Below are positions 41,434-45,099 of a stretch of 45,099 nucleotides of DNA, in pieces. Source of the stretch: Proteobacteria bacterium UBA2133 (GTDB lineage Bacteria; Pseudomonadota; Gammaproteobacteria; Arenicellales; UBA868). Below the pieces are notes generated by a model that ran no database searches, was not told where the DNA came from, and worked only from the letters and a program-made list of their open reading frames with translations. Every line of letters starts with the position of its first letter. The stretch's first letter is position 1. Location: the NCBI GenBank assembly GCA_002327725.1, contig DCXP01000083.1, positions 1-45,099 of the forward strand, read 5' to 3'. The translations under genes were made by a program, and so were the position numbers.

Positions 41434-41735
41434 TGGCGTCCCCGGCAAGATTCGAACTTGCGACCTATCGCTTCATACCCCTTCAGTTTTCACTGCCAGC
41501 CGCGTCTGGGTCTGTTCGGGGTCTGGACTTTATCTTCACCTGTAGGCATCCGGCCCTTAGGTGCTGCCCGTCAAGTCTCTACACCTTCCCGCCGGAGGCG
41601 GGCTTGGCTCGGTATTGCCACCACCTGTCGTGCTGAGGTTTCACCGAGTTTGAGCAGATTCACACAGACTGTTTCCAGAATCTGGTGCCCAGTTACCTAG
41701 GAGGCGATTGCTCTATCCTGCTGAGCTACGGGGAC
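41434..41735 (-). tRNA. tRNA-Arg (anticodon CCT), split by an intron
   Basis: The 5' exon (41735-41699) begins GTCCCCGTAGCTCAGCAGG and ends ATCGC-CTCCT. The 3' exon (41473-41434) begins AAGCGATAGGTC and ends CGGGGACGCCA. Joined, they form a complete cloverleaf: 7-bp acceptor GTCCCCG/CGGGGAC, D stem GCTC/GAGC, anticodon stem ATCGC/GCGAT with 7-base loop CTCCTAA (anticodon CCT), T stem GCAAG/CTTGC with loop TTCGAAT, discriminator G and encoded CCA. Without removing the 225-base insert no anticodon arm can form. Decodes AGG codons. Confidence 0.93.
41474..41698 (-). ncRNA. Self-splicing group I intron (IC3-like) in tRNA-Arg(CCT)
   Basis: 225 bases between positions 36 and 37 of the tRNA. P1 is visible: exon CCT plus intron AG pairs with CTGGG through a GTAA tetraloop, putting the required U-G wobble at the 5' splice site; the intron ends in G (41474). 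P2 CAGATTC/GAATCTG holds a GAAA tetraloop. Core elements: Q GAGCCAAGC, R GTGTAGAGACTTGACGG, S GAAGATAAAGTCCAG, with P7 GACTT/AAGTC. The core closely resembles the Azoarcus tRNA-Ile intron. No reading frame for a homing endonuclease fits inside. Splicing is expected without protein. Confidence 0.9.
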
Positions 41736-41862
41736 GCACCCGATCAGTATACCAAGCGAATTGCGCCAGATAAAAATACCGCGGAGTAAAGAATCGGGGC
41801 GTCGGGAAATCTGGCGGACGGCGGCAGCCGGGAGCCGCTGCCAAAAGCGCCGGGCAGAAGTC

Positions 41863-42495
41863 CTACTGCTGGGGCAGGTAGGCCTCGGACCAGCGCAGCA
41901 CCACGTTAAACGAGATCGAGATCCGGTACTGCTCGGAAAGATTCGGGTGTACCAGGTGATGCACGAATGCCGGCCAGAGCAGAATCTCGCCGGAACGAGG
42001 CTGTATCCGGTATTCGGGGTCAACCTGACCATCCGCCTTGATTGCCGTCATATTGGCCTGTGCGCGCGGGTCAAAGAAAGAGATCGCCCCCGGGGTGCGA
42101 TCAGCCCGGCCTGGCAGATCGACGGGGCTTTCCGGTACGGACACATAGTAGGTCCCCGAAAGCCAGCAGTGCGGATGATTATGCAGGTTGTGGTAATCGC
42201 CAAAGCGGTTGATGTTGGCCCAGCCCTGCAGGTGCCAGTCCACCTTGTAGTCGATTTCGCTGTGCTTGATGTAGCGCATCACCGCATGATTGATGCAGTC
42301 CCGAAGCCACGACAGTGCCGGATGTTCGGAGGCCAGCAGGTTGTCATCAAGATAGCCGGTGGTCATATCGGGCCGCTCGGCATCGAGACGCATGATTTCA
42401 TCCACCAGTGCTCCGTTGATGGTGTCATCCGCGGGCAGCCGGTCGCGCATCAGTACGGTGGGCCACAGGGCCAGGAACTGCGGATCTTCAGGCAT
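41863..42495 (-). CDS. Putative 2OG-Fe(II) oxygenase (TIGR02466-like)
   Basis: 210 residues. LHNHPHCWLSGTYYVSVP, SFFDPRA and LLWPAFVHHLVHPN...RISISFNV fit the iron- and oxoglutarate-binding strands of the 2OG-FeII_Oxy_5 family (His in NHPH, distal His in VHP, Arg in RISIS). Presumably a hydroxylase; substrate unknown. Divergent from the MFS gene. The 120-base gap to the tRNA start holds nothing recognisable. Confidence 0.8.
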   Translation of the reverse strand: MPEDPQFLALWPTVLMRDRLPADDTINGALVDEIMRLDAERPDMTTGYLDDNLLASEHPALSWLRDCINHAVMRYIKHSEIDYKVDWHLQGWANINRFGDYHNLHNHPHCWLSGTYYVSVPESPVDLPGRADRTPGAISFFDPRAQANMTAIKADGQVDPEYRIQPRSGEILLWPAFVHHLVHPNLSEQYRISISFNVVLRWSEAYLPQQ

Positions 42496-42566
42496 AGCGC
42501 TAGTGTAAGGAACAATGGCCTTGGTAGATATAATCGGCCCGGTACGGCAGGTATGGTCCCTAATTT

Positions 42567-43760
42567 ATGAACCCTCGTCTGCATTTTGTTTTCCTCAACA
42601 TTGGGCACTTTGTTGATCACCTGCTGCCCCTGGTGTTTGCGACCGCCGCAGCGCTGTTGCTGACCCGGGAATGGGGAATGAGCTACGCGCAGCTTATTCC
42701 CTACGCGACACCGGGGCTGGTGGTGTTCGGGCTTGGCGCGCTGCCCGCAGGGTGGCTGGCCGACCGCTGGAGCCGGGAGAAGATGATGGTGATTTTCTTT
42801 TTCGGCATCGGCGCCAGCGCAATGGCAACATCTATGGCGGATACGCCGGTGACGATGGCTCTGGGTCTTTTTGCTATTGGCCTTTTTGGATCGATTTACC
42901 ATCCGGTGGGGTTAGCCATGGTCATTCAGGGGCGCCGGCATACCGGTGTGCCGCTCGCCATCAACGGCGTATTCGGTAATCTGGGGGTGGCCTGTGCAGC
43001 GCTCTTCACGAGCCTGCTGATCGAGACCTACAGCTGGCGGGCGGCTTTTATCTGGCCGGGCGCGCTTACGCTCTTGCTGGGCTTTGCCTACCTGATCTGC
43101 CTTCTGCGTGCGCCAAAGGACGCCAGCGTTGGCAGCGAGAATAAGAAAGGAAGCACCAAAGGCCAGGCGGCCTTTACCCGAGAAAAGCTCATTCAGGTCT
43201 TTTTTGTGGTCTTTGCGTCGACCGCGCTTGGGGGGCTCATTTTCCAGAGCACAACCTTTGCGCTACCCAAAGTGATTGACGAACGCCTCGCGGGGCTTGC
43301 GGTTTCCGTCACTGACGTCGGCTGGTATGCATTCAGTGTCTTTGCGCTGGCATCGGTCGGCCAGTTGATCGTCGGATACCTGGTTGACCGCTGGCCGCTC
43401 AAGCACGTGTTCCTGGCCGTGGTTGCGGGCCAGTGCCTCTTTGCCCTGGCGCTGGTGGGTTCCAGTGGCACATCGGCCCTGATTCTCTCGGTTGCCTTCA
43501 TGCTGGTGGTTTTCGGCCAGATCCCGATCAACGACGTGCTGATTGGCCGGGTCACCAATACCGAGTGGCGAAGCCGGGCACTCGCTGCCCGTTACATCAT
43601 TACTTTCTCAGTCAGTGCGACTGCGATACCGATGATTGCCTGGACCCACACCACCTGGGGTTTTGGGGCATTTTTCGTGATACTGGCCGGTGTTGCCGTC
43701 GCCATCTTTGGCTTTGTGTGTTTTTTGCCTCGGGTGCCGGTTGTTCAGAAAGTATCTTGA
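42567..43760 (+). CDS. MFS transporter, fosmidomycin-resistance-like
   Basis: 397 residues, 12 membrane segments. LPAGWLADRWSREKMM is the MFS motif A between helices 2 and 3; FGSIYHPVGLAMVIQGRR and the overall start (FLNIGHFVDHLLPLV) resemble the Fsr/NNP-like efflux branch. Inner-membrane exporter of unknown substrate. A charged loop near residue 190-205 separates the two halves. Confidence 0.85.
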   Translation: MNPRLHFVFLNIGHFVDHLLPLVFATAAALLLTREWGMSYAQLIPYATPGLVVFGLGALPAGWLADRWSREKMMVIFFFGIGASAMATSMADTPVTMALGLFAIGLFGSIYHPVGLAMVIQGRRHTGVPLAINGVFGNLGVACAALFTSLLIETYSWRAAFIWPGALTLLLGFAYLICLLRAPKDASVGSENKKGSTKGQAAFTREKLIQVFFVVFASTALGGLIFQSTTFALPKVIDERLAGLAVSVTDVGWYAFSVFALASVGQLIVGYLVDRWPLKHVFLAVVAGQCLFALALVGSSGTSALILSVAFMLVVFGQIPINDVLIGRVTNTEWRSRALAARYIITFSVSATAIPMIAWTHTTWGFGAFFVILAGVAVAIFGFVCFLPRVPVVQKVS

Positions 43761-43851
43761 CCTGCTCACGCAGGGTGCTGTCTGAAACAAATCCACCTCG
43801 ATCGATGTGCCGATCCGGCCATGGATTGCCCCGCCAGCGTATCCGCGGCCG

Positions 43852-45033
43852 TCAGTCGATCCGTGGACGGGTCAGGATTGGCCAGTAAACCCAGATGAAT
43901 ACCGCAAACGCCACCATCCAGCCGGTCGCAGCGATTTCGACTGTCTGCAGATACCGCCCGCCGGCCAGAGGCCCGAGCAGCCGGACGATAACGGAAACCG
44001 TCAGCAGAATATAGGCGACGACGGTCAATCGGGCCGCGTGCAATGCACGCCCGGTATGGCCGAGTGAAACCCGGGTCGTCATCGCCAGTATCATGCTGCC
44101 GATGGCGCCCATCGTTAGCGCATGCAATGCAACGGAGTCGGAATAGGCCGAACCTGTGACCGGGCTGAATATCGACCATGCGACCAGGGCGTAACCGATC
44201 GGCAACCACGCATAGGCGATATGCAGCACGAACAGCAGCGGTTCAGGCCTCGTCGCGAGCCCGGTCCACCGGCTGAGCCGGAATGCATGGCTGGTACACG
44301 CCGCGAGTGCGATAAACCCGGCCACCGGGCTCGTAGGCGCAAACGTGACCGAGATTCCGGCCGCGGCCGTCAGCAGAAGCGTCACGCCCTCTACCGGGGG
44401 TGTGCTTTTCGGGAACCGGCCACGTTCCGGGTCCCGGCCCTGGTCCCTGAGCCAGTTCGCTGTGAAACTCGGCACGACCCGGCCGGCGATCGCGGTGATC
44501 AGCAAGAGCACGACGTGGATCATCAGCAGCATCGCCGTTTTGGCGAGGCCCGCCGACCCGGCCGGCGGTCCACCATGGTAGGCGAGATTCAGGACCGCCA
44601 TCACAGCCACGATACCGACGATGACGAGGTTGTGTCGATTGTCTGCGGCGATAACCTCACGGCCAAAGAAGTACGCCAACAGGACCGGAAACGCCATGTC
44701 GGTGATCGCAACGACCCAATCCGGCAATACGCCGGAGGCAAGCATTGCGCCCCGACCCGCCAGCCATGCCACAACCAGTACACCCAGCGGTGTGCCGTGC
44801 AGGCGCTCACGGCCGGTCCACATCGCAACTGCCGTCATGACGAAACCGGCGATGACGGCCATCACAAAACCGAACAACATCTCGTGCGCGTGCCACAGCG
44901 CCGGATTCGGATAATCCGCTAGCGGCCCGATATTCCCCAGCGCGAGTGTCCATAACGCCATGACGACGATCGCGGACAATGCACCGAGCAAAAAGAACGG
45001 CCGGAACGCATAACTCAATAATTCGGACAACAT
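43852..45033 (-). CDS. nnrS: NnrS family membrane protein
   Basis: 393 residues from ATG 45033 (AGGG upstream); a TTG start at 45060 is less likely. About 12 membrane segments; LLSYAFRPFFLLGAL start, PALWHAHEMLFGFVMAVIAGFVMTAV, RVVPSFTANWLR and HALTMGAIGSMILAMTTRVSLGHTGR are NnrS hallmarks with conserved His. NnrS is a heme- and copper-containing protein linked to nitric oxide stress tolerance. No denitrification genes are in view. Confidence 0.92.
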   Translation of the reverse strand: MLSELLSYAFRPFFLLGALSAIVVMALWTLALGNIGPLADYPNPALWHAHEMLFGFVMAVIAGFVMTAVAMWTGRERLHGTPLGVLVVAWLAGRGAMLASGVLPDWVVAITDMAFPVLLAYFFGREVIAADNRHNLVIVGIVAVMAVLNLAYHGGPPAGSAGLAKTAMLLMIHVVLLLITAIAGRVVPSFTANWLRDQGRDPERGRFPKSTPPVEGVTLLLTAAAGISVTFAPTSPVAGFIALAACTSHAFRLSRWTGLATRPEPLLFVLHIAYAWLPIGYALVAWSIFSPVTGSAYSDSVALHALTMGAIGSMILAMTTRVSLGHTGRALHAARLTVVAYILLTVSVIVRLLGPLAGGRYLQTVEIAATGWMVAFAVFIWVYWPILTRPRID

Positions 45034-45099
45034 TTGCGACCCTGAGCCCTTGTATGGCAAAACAAAAAAAGGGGGATTGGTGGAGCCGAGGAGGATCGA

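Noticed and set aside
41434..41735. Broken tRNA produced by an insertion
   Set aside because: The insert has all core features of a group I intron and the joined exons form a perfect tRNA, so it is not a broken gene.

Overview
The window reads as chromosome of a free-living, moderately GC-rich Pseudomonadota bacterium. Indicators are the znuA-zur-znuC-znuB order, a DUF4212/VC_2705-type sodium symporter controlled by an NtrC-type two-component system, a SAM-II riboswitch, NnrS, HinT, DUF1285 and YciA. Gamma- versus alphaproteobacterial placement cannot be settled by eye. SAM-II and introns in tRNA-Arg(CCU) are best known from alphaproteobacteria, while several proteins look gammaproteobacterial. 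There are no phage genes, transposases or CRISPR arrays.

Layout. 1-3.2 kb: the tail of a branched-chain-type ABC transporter ATPase, a decayed second copy of that tail, a PaaK-like CoA ligase, an agmatinase-family hydrolase, and a gutted alanine-glyoxylate aminotransferase gene. 3.2-10.6 kb (minus strand): a YggT-like membrane protein, then a sodium:solute symporter with its DUF4212 small subunit behind a sigma-54 promoter. Next come the sigma-54 activator, a histidine kinase fused to a symporter domain, and a 54-residue membrane protein overlapping the kinase start. GTTAC-N5-GTAAC inverted repeats lie upstream of both transcription units. 10.6-13.4 kb (plus): a conserved unknown, an AhpD-like protein, two hotdog thioesterases and DUF1285. 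13.4-23 kb (minus): a reverse transsulfuration pair (cystathionine gamma-lyase, cystathionine beta-synthase); an operon of acyl-CoA dehydrogenase, MetE-like methyltransferase and DmdB-like CoA ligase; and a cysteine-desulfurase-like protein with an unusual methyltransferase. 23.1-27.2 kb: an AT-rich intergenic region with TGCCCAC repeats, an osmC gene broken by two frameshifts, a CoA-binding protein, O-acetylhomoserine sulfhydrylase and an iron alcohol dehydrogenase. 27.4-31.2 kb: the zinc uptake operon behind a Zur box, then 6-phosphogluconolactonase. 31.2-39 kb: an acyl-CoA synthetase apparently starting at ATA, HinT, an AcuI-like reductase, a thioesterase, a P-loop protein, a MetA-family acyltransferase, a SAM-II riboswitch controlling a homocysteine methyltransferase, and glutathione synthase. 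39-45.1 kb: gamma-glutamyltransferase, an RDD protein, a tRNA-Arg(CCU) split by a group I intron, a 2OG-Fe(II) oxygenase, an MFS transporter and NnrS.

The main theme is sulfur amino acid and thiol metabolism: homoserine acylation, sulfhydrylation, SAM-regulated homocysteine methylation, reverse transsulfuration, glutathione synthesis and breakdown, and a possible catabolic branch for a methylated sulfur acid. A second theme is sensing and uptake of a carboxylate-like solute by a sigma-54 circuit. Three gene remnants (ABC ATPase, aminotransferase, osmC) show ongoing gene loss. The two most notable RNA elements are the intron-split tRNA and the SAM-II switch with a readable terminator/antiterminator.
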